Shown: positions 1-11,675, numbered from the stretch's first letter. The stretch: DNA of 64,000 nt from Casuarius casuarius (GCA_003342895.1 PTFA01000035.1:3920703-3984702), one strand, 5' to 3'. Notes: generated from the sequence alone by a model not told the origin. Program-made: numbers and translations.

Positions 1-1960
1 CAATAATACGATGATTCTAAGCATGTGTTTTTATGCACACTTATTTTTGTCATTCCAGTTATGTGAAGCTGAAGAAAAAAGAATTAAAATTGTTTTTTCA
101 TAGACTTTGCAGAGAGAAATAAGTAATTGTCTGCATATGCAGTTCAATATGTTTCTATTTTCACATTTTTGTTCTTTACCTAAAGACTGAAAAAAAAGTG
201 CTCTAGTTAGGGTGGTGAGAATTTGTGGCGGAAATTGAAATGAAGGAAATCTTGTAATATTGCTTGCAGCTTGACTCCAAAATAAGCTCTAGGTGAGAAG
301 TCATGTCATATGTTTTCACCTGTTTCTATGTGAACTAAAATGGGAAAAGGAGCTCTCCTTTTGCTGTTGATAACCTCCTTCCGTAAAGTAAAATTTTGTA
401 TGCTGTAGATGCTAACATACACTTTCTTTAACTACAGAACTGTTGTTTTGCTGGAATTGGCAACTATTTTAAGTTGTTTTACCTGCTTTGAATTTTAGTT
501 CAGCTGCTGTCATCTTTATATACCTGCCTGGTATGGAGAAGAGGCAGCACAGTGTCTTTTCCCACTTCAAAAAAAAAAAAAAAAAACAAACTTTTTTTTT
601 TTCTTTTTAAATCTATTCAATATAAAAGTCAGTATGTTTGCACAAATAATATTTAAAATCTTAAAGAAAACTCTTGAAACAAGTAACTTCTGAGATCTTA
701 ACTTGCTCACATAAATATACTCTATATAGGACTTAAATTTAATAATTGAACATACAGAGTATATTTAACTATAGCTGAAATAAAGTTGTCTTTGTAACAT
801 TAACTTTTTCATTTCCTGGCTCTCTGCTATTTGCATTTAATTTCCTTTCTTTAATAAAGGCTAAATATAGGGGAGAGGAGGGGGAAAAAGCCATGGTTGC
901 ATTGCTAAGGAGTTGCGCAACTCCATAAATCTTAACCTTGACAGTGCTGTAAAGATGCAAAGTATCTAGCTACAGCACAAATTACCTAGTTCAAATCTAT
1001 CGTGCTGAAGACATCTAAACAGATCTCAGTGTTTCCTCTCCATTTTTTTTAATTCAGATTCAGGAAGCACTGTTTATTTGCCTATAGTTTTGGTATGTTT
1101 GAAATACTTCTTACAGATCATGCAATGCTTAGTTTTCAGGGAATGGCTGCTTGCAAGAGGGGAAAAGGGCACCTTCAGGAAAAGATCAGAGGCGTAAAGT
1201 TGTAGGTTAAAAGTAGATCTGCTGGACAGTTATGGAGTGGTGAAAGAAGACATACAAAATTATTCCGTCCCTATGACCAATATTTGCTGTACTTCTGTTG
1301 TAGTGAGCTGATGCACTTGATTTGGAGTTTAGTTGCTGAGTATTATAACAAAATTAATGCGGAAGTAGGATGAAGGTGGGGAGGTGTTAAGCATTCACAC
1401 TAGCTGAGCACTTAAATCAGGTGCTCCAGATTGCCTTTGAGACTTGAAACCTTTCCCCATGAACATATATGAAGGGGTATATGTAACCATGGTTACATAT
1501 AATCTAGCCTATGACTAATCCTGATGAGAAGAATCCTGTTGGCTGATCTTCCTTCTCCCTCCAGCCGGCTATTCCCCATCTCCCTTGTGCTGTCACAGAT
1601 TTCATACAGCCACAATCCAGGAATGATATGACTGAAAATTATTAACAATAGTGCTGATGGGAATGAACAGATGGAAGTAGGAACCAACATTCAAGGTCTG
1701 TTCGGATTTATGCTGGATTAAAGTGGCTGTGGCCTTTGACTCCTAAATTTAGGTATCCAATTAATTACAATTCAGTGTACCTACTGCATGTTCTGTGAAG
1801 GTATCCCTGATTTTTTGTTAAAGTTTATTGAAAGTCTACAGTTGTTGTCTTGGAGTGCAAAGCCTTAAAATGTGTCAAAATTCATTTTTTGTGTGTAGAG
1901 GCTTTTCTTTCTTGTAGGCGTGTTGTATTTATTTACATGTGTAATATTTCTTTTTGTCAG
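1..1960 (+). other. LRBA: LRBA intron (5' end outside window)
   Basis: Intronic sequence ending in a good acceptor (TTCTTTTTGTCAG). It holds an A-run/T-run pair near 569-617 and a perfect 24-bp palindrome at 1478-1501. I see no upstream LRBA exon, so the preceding coding exon and the start codon lie before the window. Confidence 0.8.
1478..1501. repeat. Perfect 24-bp palindrome
   Basis: The left arm TATATGTAACCA is followed directly by its exact reverse complement with no spacer, centred between 1489 and 1490. It can fold into a hairpin or form a symmetric protein site. The core GTAACCATGGTTAC contains two inverted GTAACC half sites. No function is known for it here. Confidence 0.9.
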
Positions 1961-2056
1961 CCACCACATGCTGGGAAATTGTTGTCTGTATTAAAACACA
2001 TGCCTCAGAAGTATGGGCCTGATGCCTTCTTCAACTTTCCAGGAAAAAGTGCTGCA
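1961..2056 (+). CDS. LRBA: LRBA exon 1 of window
   Basis: Phase 0 to phase 0, 32 codons, beginning PPHAGKLLSVLKHMPQKYG and ending FNFPGKSAA. The acceptor is TTTTTGTCAG and the donor is GTATGT. This segment precedes the lectin-like domain in LRBA and NBEA and belongs to the N-terminal helical region. The open frame runs a few codons past the donor to a stop, as expected for intron sequence. It is nearly unchanged from the human protein as I remember it. Confidence 0.95.
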
Positions 2057-4050
2057 GTATGTAAATAGTTTTGTTTCTTAATTCCTTTTTCTACTACTGC
2101 CATTGGTTATTTTCACTCCTGTTTTTCTTTTGGCTCCTCTGGTGTGTCATAGAGGTAGAGCTTCAACAGAAATTTTTTCTCTGCTTGATGCTTACATCAT
2201 CCTTAACTAAACCATTTTATAAACCCTGTTTGTAACAAATGTGAGTTATCATTATGGAAGGACAAATAGTGCTACATTAAAAAAAAAAAGGTATGAATGG
2301 GGCATTTTTGTTTTTTAAGCGGTTCAAATAACTCTTGTTGCAAGGAAAATCTGCCTGCTTTTCACTCATTCTGTTAGAATGATGCTTGTGCCAGTATCCA
2401 GTACACGTGGGAACTTCTTAAATTCTGTATGGTTCTGGGAACCTTTCCTAGTGAAACCACAGAAAGCATTGAACTGAAAGTGGCCATGCTTGTACCACTT
2501 GTTTGTTCTCTTCTGGTCAGATGATGTGAATAATGTATGTTGTGTATACGAATTTTCTGAGAAAATGTAAATCCTAGACATGTAATATGAATAATGCTGA
2601 AAGGAGGATTAAATTTAGCAATGATTATTCTTTTATCATTGTTGTTCAGGTAACTTTTACTCATTTTTAAGTTCTGTGGTGTGATAAAAATCACACTTGA
2701 TAAAGAATTGGAAATTAAATAGGTTAAAAAATGTTGTGCAGCTGTCTTGCATAAGAATTAAGTGTACCAACTCTTCTTTGCTTCTAACATCAGAGGATGA
2801 AATAATATTTTCAGAACTCCATGCGTAATTCAGAATAAGATTTATCAGATGACTCTTTCCAGATTTCTTCATGTAACCCATTACCTATCTGCCTTGGTGA
2901 CTTGAGATTAAAATTCACCAATTTCATGACATAATGTATATTATTGGAATGAAAATTTGAGACTGAAAAAGCAGACTACTACAGAAATGCTTCTGCAGAA
3001 ATGTGTTTATTGCATACAACAGAACTTGGCAATAGACATGTTTTTATTCTTTTTCGCTATTCATGTGCTTGTATAGCCCAATTATTAGATATAATTGCTC
3101 CAAGATCCATTGTGAGTTAAACCAAATGGTAGTGCTACCAGTTCCTGAAAGCTGGGCTCAAAGACATGCAGACTGATTAGTTAGCTGGTATGGAGAAGGA
3201 TTTATAGCATTTTGTTTGGACAGGGATAGCTGAGTGGAGGGTGGGAGCATAATAAGGAGTCTGGTGACACTCAAGTTCTTTGATGTTTTTTGTTCATTGG
3301 TATTGATCATCTGGACAACATCTTTGATCAGTGGTTATGGCAGTCATAGTCAAAGTGTGCATTGCAACTATGTGCAGCAAAACAATGGAAAGTTAATAGT
3401 AATGTTAAAAAACAAAAAACCCCAACTGTTTGAAATGGAGAACCCAGCCTACACGGTTTATAACTTAAGAGCTTTAAACTAATATTAATACAATGTTTGG
3501 CTGGTGGGGATTGAATTACCTTTCTTTTAAGCAAGATAGTAAGTCTTATATTCTAAGTGCAAGGCTACATAGACATGAGTTTCAAGAGAGAAAAGAATGC
3601 TTCAAGTGTAATATATACACTTCTCTTTTTGTGGCCAGCTTCTTTTCATAATCAGTTATTTTCCTAGATGCCAGCACTGTGTGAAAATAAATGTATAAAT
3701 GTGGTTCTTCTGTTAGGGTACCACAAAACCAAATAAATTTGAATTTGCGTTTTGAGGAGGTTTTATGTAGTAACACTTCCACTGAAATATTTAATTTTTG
3801 AAGGGTAGCTTAGTGTTAGTAACCTTTCTGGTATAAAGACCAGTCTTGAAATACGTAAATACGTAGACTTTTTTTTTTTTTTTTTTTTAATTTGAGTGTA
3901 AAAACTGCATATAAGAACTTAGGTCAGTCTTTTTTTTTTTTAGTGTATAAAACAGTGCACATTTATATTGCATGTCTTAAGCTGTGTACTCTTACTGTTT
4001 AAACTATTGTGACGTTGATCTTTCTACAAGAATAACTGTGCCTTCTTTAG
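2057..4050 (+). other. LRBA: LRBA intron 1 of window
   Basis: A 1994-bp intron with a GTATGT donor and a TTCTTTAG acceptor. It contains an uninterrupted T20 run at 3869-3888 and a second T-run near 3931. Nothing else recognisable was seen. Confidence 0.85.
3869..3888. repeat. Poly-T tract (T20)
   Basis: An uninterrupted run of 20 thymines within the first complete intron. Its length is likely to vary between individuals. No target-site duplication or retroelement body is recognisable beside it. Confidence 0.85.
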
Positions 4051-4172
4051 GGTATTGCCTTACCTCCTATAGCCAAGTGGCCCTACCAGAATGGATTCAC
4101 TTTTCACACTTGGCTAAGAATGGATCCTGTAAATAATATCAATGTGGATAAGGATAAGCCTTACTTATATTG
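4051..4172 (+). CDS. LRBA: LRBA exon 2 of window (lectin-like domain start)
   Basis: Phase 0 to phase 2. It encodes [19 protein letters not shown] and then [20 protein letters not shown]. This opens the concanavalin A/laminin-G-like beta-sandwich that sits between armadillo-like repeats in LRBA and NBEA. The acceptor is CTTCTTTAG and the donor GTGCGT. The first residue is Gly where I recall Ala in human, and the rest is almost identical. Its downstream intron is only 99 bp. Confidence 0.95.
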
Positions 4173-4271
4173 GTGCGTATCATGTAAAACTGTATTTCTG
4201 ATGTTTGATTTCTGTTGTTCAGTGATTTCTGCTTCCATCTACACATATCAATTTTGCTTTAACCTTTTTAG
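4173..4271 (+). other. LRBA: Very short (99-bp) LRBA intron, open in frame
   Basis: The intron runs from a GTGCGT donor to a TTTTTAG acceptor. It is exactly 33 codons long and has no stop in the reading frame of the two flanking exons, so an unspliced transcript would still be translated through. The 33 inserted residues would be Cys/Phe-rich and would fall inside the lectin-like domain. Confidence 0.9.
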
Positions 4272-4398
4272 TTTTCGAACGAACAAAGGACTTGGTTATT
4301 CTGCTCACTTTGTTGGAGGCTGCTTGATTGTAACATCCATAAAATCAAAGGGAAAAGGTTTCCAGCATTGTGTAAAATTTGATTTCAAGCCCCAAAAG
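4272..4398 (+). CDS. LRBA: LRBA exon 3 of window (lectin-like domain)
   Basis: Phase 2 to phase 0. It encodes [19 protein letters not shown] and then [20 protein letters not shown] followed by KPQK. These are core strands of the ConA/laminin-G-like domain. The acceptor is CTTTTTAG and the donor GTGAGT. The motif YSAHFVG is shared by LRBA and NBEA. Confidence 0.95.
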
Positions 4399-5725
4399 GT
4401 GAGTCAAAATAGTAAAGTCTTTCAGGTTGGTTTCATGAATTACAGAAATGTGCGTGGGTTTATGTGTAGCTACGAGCTATATTTTTAGTGAATTTCTCCA
4501 ATATTATCTAGAGGGAGTGTTGTTGCTATTGATGATTAGGTCCATACATAGGAGCACATTTACACTGGAATGAGCAAAATAAATTTCTATTCTAAAATCA
4601 TAGTTCTTTCAAGTTTTATTTATGAAATGTTTAAGAAAAAGCTAGAAAATGCAGTTTACTAGGACTTTTAAGAATTTGTGAAACTTGTGTGAATGTCTGA
4701 CAGCTCTTAGCCTGAAAGTTGAAAGGAGATTGACTTTTGGTTTTTCCCTTCTATGTTCATATTGTGTGTTTCCTTCCATCTCTGGACTTGCTTTTCTCCT
4801 TTTCCTGAGGAATTTTGCTAAGAGTCTCCTTAAATTCATGATTTTTGATACTTAGTATGGACAAATGCAACGTATTTTAGAAAGCATGTTTACTAAACTG
4901 TATTTAATTTTCCTAATTAAGCCAGAGCCATCAATGGGATTTTGCTTTTCTTACATTTAGGAGGAGAACAGATATGTTCTTAAGAGAAGGTTACACTTTC
5001 TGTTCATTCAGGTTGTCCAGAAAATACTCTCCATGCAATTGAAGCTTTATCTATCTTTTTAAATATAAGAACTAAAATATGGGTTGATTTAATTATTACT
5101 GTCCAAGACTTGCTTGCCTATTAAGCAGTATTATGCTATGTTGAAAGTGTTTCTTTTTTCAAGTAGAAATTCTGCTGGTGTTTCTGAAGCAATCGATGTA
5201 AATGTTTTGTGGGAGAGCAGGCCTCTTCCTGACCTCCTCAGGAATTTCTTATCAGTAATCCCTTGCTGTAAATATGGATACTGTTTATGACAATTTGACA
5301 TGCACAGACTTTGAAAGTCTTTAAAGTTTGGAGCCATCCTTGATGGGCTTTGGAATGACAACATTTGCAGTAGACCATCAGTCTAAATATAACCAAGTTT
5401 AAAATATATTTACACAATAATTATTTTGCCACTAGTTTTAGTATAAATATGGCTCAGCATTGCCATGAAAATGGTTTGAATTTTATGCCGTAAATATCTT
5501 TTAAGCTTCTATGTCTAATTTTTTTTTTGTGGGAAAAATGGGGCATTATCCTTTTGATACAGCTATATAAGCAAACTCATCAATGACTTCATCTTTTCTA
5601 CTTAAAATAAACCTTCCAATCCTGACTTAATACACATAAATAGTTGATCTTTTTTCTTAGTATCTCACTACTTAAGCTACATTAAACCTCTGTGGAAGTG
5701 TATCAATTATTTTCTTATCATTTAG
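4399..5725 (+). other. LRBA: LRBA intron 3 of window
   Basis: A 1327-bp AT-rich intron with a GTGAGT donor and a TTATCATTTAG acceptor. No repeat family or RNA gene was recognised. Confidence 0.85.
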
Positions 5726-5845
5726 TGGTATATGGTTACTATAGTGCACATCTATAATCGCTGGAAGAATAGTGAACTTCGATGTTATGTGAATGGGGAA
5801 CTGGCTTCCTACGGAGAAATAACGTGGTTTGTCAACACCAGTGAT
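5726..5845 (+). CDS. LRBA: LRBA exon 4 of window (lectin-like domain)
   Basis: Forty codons, phase 0 to phase 0. It encodes [20 protein letters not shown] and then [20 protein letters not shown]. It continues the ConA/laminin-G-like fold, where the WYMVTIVH strand and the YVNG turn are typical of the family. The acceptor is CATTTAG and the donor GTAAGT. Confidence 0.95.
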
Positions 5846-6181
5846 GTAAGTAATCTCTATACTGACATCTATAGTAGAACATTTTGGTCGATTAAATAGA
5901 TATCTTCTTCCATTTCATGCTTTTATTTCTATTTAATGCTTTTATTAAAAGCGTTACTAAAAATATATAACCCCCATTTGAGGCATTGTTTAATGGTGAA
6001 ATAAAAATAACTTTTTGAAAGGGAAGTAGATTCAGTTTTATACCTCTCAGAAATGTAAAATTTGTTTCTGCTAAGACCTCAAAAGCTTATCTATGTAAAA
6101 ATAAAATTCCTGTTTGATAACATAGATTATGCTTGTGTAGTTTGGATTAAACCCGGTTACTGGATTTTGTTTCCTTTTCAG
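5846..6181 (+). other. LRBA: LRBA intron 4 of window
   Basis: A 336-bp intron with a GTAAGT donor and a TTTCCTTTTCAG acceptor. It contains an AT-rich stretch and nothing else recognisable. Confidence 0.85.
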
Positions 6182-6328
6182 ACATTTGACAAATGTTTCC
6201 TGGGTTCTTCAGAAACAGCAGATGCCAATCGTGTGTTTTGTGGGCAGATGACATCTGTTTACCTTTTTAGTGAGGCTCTCAATGCTGCTCAGATCTTTGC
6301 CATTTATCAACTTGGTCTGGGATATAAG
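6182..6328 (+). CDS. LRBA: LRBA exon 5 of window (lectin-like domain end)
   Basis: Forty-nine codons, phase 0 to phase 0. It includes TFDKCFLGSSETADANRVFC and SEALNAAQIFAIYQLGLGYK. It closes the lectin-like domain; the SEALNxAQIFAI helix is shared with NBEA. The donor is GTATCT, which departs from the common GTRAGT form and matches the first five bases of a minor-class donor. Confidence 0.95.
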
Positions 6329-7203
6329 GTATCTTGGAATTGACTGAAAGGTTTCCAAAGTTTAATTCTGATGTCTTTTTATGGCACATTTCAAGACTGT
6401 TGTGACACCTTTACTTTTTTTTGTTTGTTTTTACTTTTTACACCTTTTATTTACTTTTTTTTATTTAACTGTTCCATATCTTTCCTATAGGGCTATGGGT
6501 CTCCTTATAAACTGCAAGTAAACATTTAATTCAATTATTTAATTTCTTACCAAAATTAAGCTTGGGTTCTTGTTCACTTTTTAAATCTTGTGGTGTTTGT
6601 TGTGAGAGAGAAAGAGACCACCACTGTTATCTGGGGCTAGATTCACTTTTTCATGGAGACCGAAGATTTTAGATTAAATATAATACATTTTTTTTTAGAA
6701 AAGTAGCTTGATAGCTGATGTTGCTAGTCACTGTTTCTTAATGTATGAAGGAAACACTGAGAATTAGTTTTATTACAGTGATTTATTACTTGTTTTGTCA
6801 TATCCTATGGGACAGTAATTTAAGACTGTTATTCCCTAGCAGCTGTAAAAACATGCACCAAAAAGATGATTCCTATTCTATCTGCTCCTCAATTATTAGC
6901 TCCTTTTGAGTGAACACTGTTGACTAACTGTTGTTCTGTTTTCTAGCTAGTGTGCTTATTTTACACTATCCACCATTTTGGCAAGGTTGCTCTTAAGGGG
7001 TCAAAAGAAGTAGTCGTGCAGCGATAATTCTGTAAAATTGTTTCTGAGTGAATGTTGTTATGAGACTCTTTCTGAAATATTGCTAGAGTTAAGAAACAAT
7101 ATTTTAGTCATTTTCTGGTAATAACTTTGTTTTAAACTATATTCTCAATGTATGTAATTAATTTTTTTCTCGTTCCCTTCCTCAACCATGGTCCCCAATC
7201 CAG
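6329..7203 (+). other. LRBA: LRBA intron 5 of window, possible minor-class features
   Basis: The intron begins GTATCTTGG. A TTCCTCAAC element lies at 7178-7186, about 18 bases before the acceptor CCAATCCAG, and there is little pyrimidine tract right next to the acceptor. These traits resemble U12-type introns, but they are imperfect and a major-class intron remains possible. No other element was seen. Confidence 0.75.
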
Positions 7204-7401
7204 GGAACATTCAAATTCAAGGCAGAAAGTGATCTCTTCCTTGCTGAACATCACAAATTGTTGCTGTATGATGGCAGACTTTCCAGTGCTATTGCTTTTA
7301 TGTACAACCCAAGGGCTACAGATGCACAGCTCTGTCTAGAGTCATCTCCTAAGGATAATGCTTCTATTTTCGTTCATTCACCACATGCCCTCATGCTGCA
7401 G
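7204..7401 (+). CDS. LRBA: LRBA exon 6 of window
   Basis: Sixty-six codons, phase 0 to phase 0. It begins GTFKFKAESDLFLAEHHKLL and ends FVHSPHALMLQ. It links the lectin-like domain to the following armadillo-like helices (the region annotated as DUF4704 in family databases). The motifs ATDAQLCLESSPKDN and HSPHALMLQ are diagnostic for LRBA/NBEA. The acceptor is CCAATCCAG and the donor GTACTT. Confidence 0.95.
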
Positions 7402-8391
7402 GTACTTCAGCATTTTGATAGACTTGGAGGATACAAATGGTTTCCGTTTAAAAAACTCAGAGCTAGGTTTTATAGGGATTTGGGCAAGATAGAAGGTTGC
7501 TGATAGTTCTTTTTGACCACCTCCCTCTTCCCCTCCAGCAAATCTTAACCATGATTGTGTGCTTTTCTACCTCGGTCTCCAAAGTTGATGTGGGTGGTAG
7601 GCAGTCATTCATAGCTCTTGAAATTATCAAGCCTGTCTGTACTATCCGACCATCTGACTTTTCTGTGACCGCTATCTGAAGTAGACATCCCTCTTAGCTG
7701 TAGTCAGGTATCCAAACAGGGTAGCCAGCTTCTCTGTTCTGCTCTCTTGCATTACATAGTTTTGTTTTTTAGTAATGTCATATGCACAGTCAAAGGGATC
7801 TTTCCTCATTGGTGTGCGGACATACTATCTGTTCTTGAATGAATGTTGATGTGTAAGAATCCTAAGGAAAAAAAAAAGGTTTCTTACCAAGGTTACAACC
7901 TAAAAAAGTCAATATTGCAAAGACTTTATTGTCATAGCTTTTCAAAAACGTACTTCTTCCTCATTTCTGACATACTTTCACTCCTCTACAGATATTACCC
8001 ATTTTCAGTCCCTTGCCCTATTTATATTATAGCTTTTTCTTCCTTATGCTTTGAAGGCCTTAATCTTTAAATTTGTAATGAGCTTTTCATGTGTCCTGTC
8101 CTAGAGATCCTCTATTACTAAAGACTATTGTTTTAGAGTTTACAAGCCACCTCCTGTATATTCATCCGAGGATCCGAACTGTGGACTGTCTTTCAAGCAA
8201 TAGGTCTTGCATAGGTCATACAGACTGGATGTTTAATGTAGCTGTAGCAGCTAGGTTGTACTTCTTGCAGTTTCTTTTTATTTGGTAATAATTTAATTAT
8301 ATTTTGAAGATGTTTCAAACTACTCCTAAAAAAACTTCTTTTATGAGTTTCTGAAAAAAATTTCAATCTTCTTTTAATTCTTCCTTGTCAG
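7402..8391 (+). other. LRBA: LRBA intron 6 of window
   Basis: A 990-bp intron with a GTACTT donor and a CCTTGTCAG acceptor. Several modest open stretches occur on the + strand, but none resembles a known protein and I read them as chance. Confidence 0.8.
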
Positions 8392-8525
8392 GATGTGAAA
8401 GCAGTCTTAACGCATTCTATCCAAAGTGCCATGCATTCCATTGGAGGAGTGCAGGTGCTTTTCCCTCTGTTTGCACAGTTAGACTATAGGCAATATTCAT
8501 CAGACCACGTTGACACAACTGTTTG
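8392..8525 (+). CDS. LRBA: LRBA exon 7 of window
   Basis: Phase 0 to phase 2. It encodes [20 protein letters not shown] and then [20 protein letters not shown]. These are alpha-helical, armadillo-like repeats that follow the lectin domain. The donor is GTGAGT. The stretch SSDHVDTT differs from the human form I recall (LSDEIDLT), a normal loop substitution. Confidence 0.95.
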
Positions 8526-10061
8526 GTGAGTGTATACGTTTATTTTTTTCCATTCTGCATTTCTTTTTTTATGTAAAGGAAACTATCTCTTGCTTTATTA
8601 AACTGTAATTTAGTATTTAGTGCATAGTAATTTAATTTAGTAATTTAGTGTCTAGTGCATAGTAATTTAAATTGTCTTGTACAACAGTGAATTATGTTTC
8701 ACAACAAAAAGCGGGCCTTATTACTGAAGGACCTCCAAGTAAAGTATGTTTATTTGCACCAAATTTTTTTTGTCAGTTCACACACAATCAAAGTGTGCAC
8801 ATCTTTTCTACTTTGCAAATTTTTGGTGCAACAGAATTATGAACGATTCACTTGAGCTTATTCCTGTCCATGGGGAAAAAGAATAGGGGATTGCTTCTAG
8901 AGAAACTCTAGGAAAGATGAATTTTTCAGCTATATGACGTGACCCATTTTGTGGGCATTTCTTTGTTTGTTTTTATCTTCAGACTTTTTGGGAGATAGAG
9001 CTTCAAAACAATCGGAACGGAAGAAGGAAAAGACAGTCTTACTTTTTCAGCTTCCTTTTTAGCATTATTGAAATGCATTGATATTTTGACATTAAAGTAA
9101 AACCAATATTGATATAAAGCTGTCATGTGCTTTTTTTCCCTATGCTGCTCCATGTTACTGCCAAGCTTTGATAGCATATGAGTCCTTTGTTTTTTTCTGG
9201 TTTAAACTCTTTTTTAGCTGAGTCTAACCTCTAAACATCCAGTCACAGAAATTGGTGGAGCCTCCTCAGTTAGAGTAGTGTTAATACCAAAGGGATCACT
9301 TTTTAAAATCCTCATGTAGTCTGCTGTCTTTCATTGCAGTTGTAGTTTTGCGACTGCTTTAAGATGATCTACATCACACTGTTGCTAAGAGGGATGGTCA
9401 CAGTGTTCCTTCAGCCCATTTGTACGTGCCTGGGCTGTGCCATGCCTTGCCCTGGCTCAGACTTGTGCATCTGTGTGAAGAGTCAGGGATTTGATTCAAT
9501 TACATACTAGCCCAGCAGCAGAGGGATTTTCAGCTGGATATGGTCTTGATTCACCCGCGCTAGTACTGTCACACATGGGGAGGGACACGAACATTCTTTT
9601 TGGCAGCAGCACAGAGTTGAATTAGCTTGAGCTGATAGTAAAGCTGTGTATAGAGAAATATTTCCAACATCTGTTTATCTGAAAGCAAAGTGGTAGCAAG
9701 TGGAAAGGCATATGGTACTCATCTTGCAGAAGTTTGAAAGTGAAATATGAAGCAGAGAAAAGTAGGCACTTACTGTTGCCTTTCTGCAAGAATAAGTTTT
9801 CAAAAGCATTTTGCTATGGTGTAGTTATCTCAAAATCCAGAACTTCAAGTTAGAAATACATGAAATTAAAGCAGGAAATTAGCACTTTCCAAATTCAGTC
9901 TTACTTTTTGTCTTTAAAATTCTGATGCAAGCCTTTGGATTACAGATTAAATTCATTTCTGGGCTGTATGTTTTGTAGTGTTAATGTGAAGATACTTTCT
10001 ATCTCATTGTTGTGACCATTTAAAACATTTTTATTCTTTTCTAAAATGTTATATTTTTCAG
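8526..10061 (+). other. LRBA: LRBA intron 7 of window
   Basis: A 1536-bp intron. It contains a two-copy 35-bp tandem duplication at 8605-8674. The part from about 9240 to 9660 is GC-richer than its surroundings but matches no element I can name. Confidence 0.8.
8605..8674. repeat. Two-copy 35-bp tandem repeat
   Basis: Each unit begins GTAATTTAGT and contains CTAGTGCATAG or TTAGTGCATAG followed by TAATTTAA. Copy 1 spans 8605-8639 and copy 2 spans 8640-8674, with a few mismatches between them. It is a simple local duplication. Confidence 0.85.
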
Positions 10062-10170
10062 TTCTACTTTACTGGCTTTCATCATGGAGTTGTTAAAGAA
10101 CTCCATTGCTATGCAAGAACAGATGCTTTCCTGTAAGGGCTTCCTTGTGATAGGATATAGCCTAGAAAAG
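10062..10170 (+). CDS. LRBA: LRBA exon 8 of window
   Basis: Phase 2 to phase 0. It encodes CSTLLAFIMELLKNSIAMQE followed by QMLSCKGFLVIGYSLEK. It continues the helical repeat region. The acceptor is ATATTTTTCAG and the donor GTAAAG. The next exon follows after only 121 bases of intron. Confidence 0.95.
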
Positions 10171-10291
10171 GTAAAGCAAAATCATATTAAAGTTCATATC
10201 ATTATGTATGATATTAATGTTCAAGTCTTTTGAAAGAATAATCTTTATGGACTGTTGCAAGTTTCTTGCTTAAGGAAATCTTCTTTTACAG

Positions 10292-10444
10292 TCTTCCAAA
10301 GCCCATGTTACTCGAGCTGTACTAGAACTATGCCTTGCCTTTTCTAAGTACCTGAGCAACTTACACAATGGGGTGCCCTTGCTGAAGCAGCTGTGTGATC
10401 ATGTTCTCCTTAACCCTGCAATATGGATTCATATCCCAGCAAAG
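10292..10444 (+). CDS. LRBA: LRBA exon 9 of window
   Basis: Fifty-one codons, phase 0 to phase 0. It encodes SSKAHVTRAVLELCLAFSKY and then LSNLHNGVPLLKQLCDHVLL followed by NPAIWIHIPAK. It forms armadillo-like helices conserved in LRBA and NBEA. The acceptor is CTTTTACAG and the donor GTAAAA, so the donor relies mainly on its exon-side AAAG. Confidence 0.95.
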
Positions 10445-11578
10445 GTAAAATGATTTATTCTTATGAATAAGGCATCTTATGATATATCTATTCTGGAGTC
10501 ACGAGATGAAGCCTAGCCTCCAAGAATTCTAAATCTGCAACAGAAATCATACTGGAACTGTTTCTAGACTCTGCTTTTCTACATATAGCTGTCAAGTTTT
10601 GCAGACTCACAAGGTTTGCAATGAATTTGGAAACCTACAGCATTCTGCAGAGCAGTGTGAGGATGACTTTTGGAGTCCCTGATCTAGTTAGTCTTGCAGA
10701 TTGGGAAGGAATTTGGGAGGGGCTTGTTGAGGGAAAAAAAAAAAAAAAAACAATTTTTAATAGGGATCATCCTGGGTATCAGATTTGAAGTCTTAATTTA
10801 AGTTGACGTATTCCCCACACAGTGTTTTTGTGTTGGTGAACCTGCATTTTCTGAGAGCGAACTGTTTGGATGGAAACTTTTCCAGTTAGTTCTACTTAAA
10901 ATTTCCTCATCAGGTTTTCTGGTTTATTTGTGAAGCGTCTCATAAATTGAGACAGCATTAACAATGCTACTGTTGAAGTCATGGTAAAGCATGTATATGT
11001 TCTACAACTAAATTAGAAAATTATTTACATGATTATTTCTCAGCAGAAAAGGTAAAGAAGGTGTATAAATATTTAAGCCTATACTGAATAGTTAAGCCTA
11101 TAATAAATATGCAGCTTTCCATAATGGAAATAATAATACTTCCTGTTTGAAATCCATGCTTCTGACGCAAGTGTTGATATCTTTCTGGTTACAAGTAGCA
11201 ATTGTAGGAAAGAATGAAATAAAAATTAACAAAGAAATACCTTTGACCTTTTTTACTTAGCTTTGTGTGATTAGGAAAGCTTAGTTGTTCACAATATTTA
11301 CCTGTGTATCGGTTTCTTCTGCATAAGACAGGGCAAGAAGAAAATGCTTCCCCACAGGATGTCAGTCTGTTATTGCCTCACCCTTTTAAGATCATGTTGA
11401 ACCTCTGCTTTTTGATTTCTGATTTTTCTTCTTGCTGTTAGAACATTTGTGGTTCTTTCAACACATTCTGGATATAATGGACATGGCAATGACTCTCTAG
11501 GGAAAATGCCTGTGGGCTGTTCCTTCTCCAAGAAGAAATTCTAGGAGCAGTCATGGCTTGGAATTTATTACTGTATTT

Positions 11579-11610
11579 GGTCTCTTTCTCTCTCTTTCTC
11601 CCTCTCTCTC
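11579..11610. repeat. (TC)n microsatellite
   Basis: A run of TC and TTTC units with small interruptions, giving a pyrimidine-only tract of about 30 bases on the + strand. It lies far from the exon borders. Confidence 0.8.
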
Positions 11611-11675
11611 ATTTTAAGACAAGTTCTTTGAAGGGTATATTTTGATCTAATACAGCATTTGCAATTATTTGTTTT

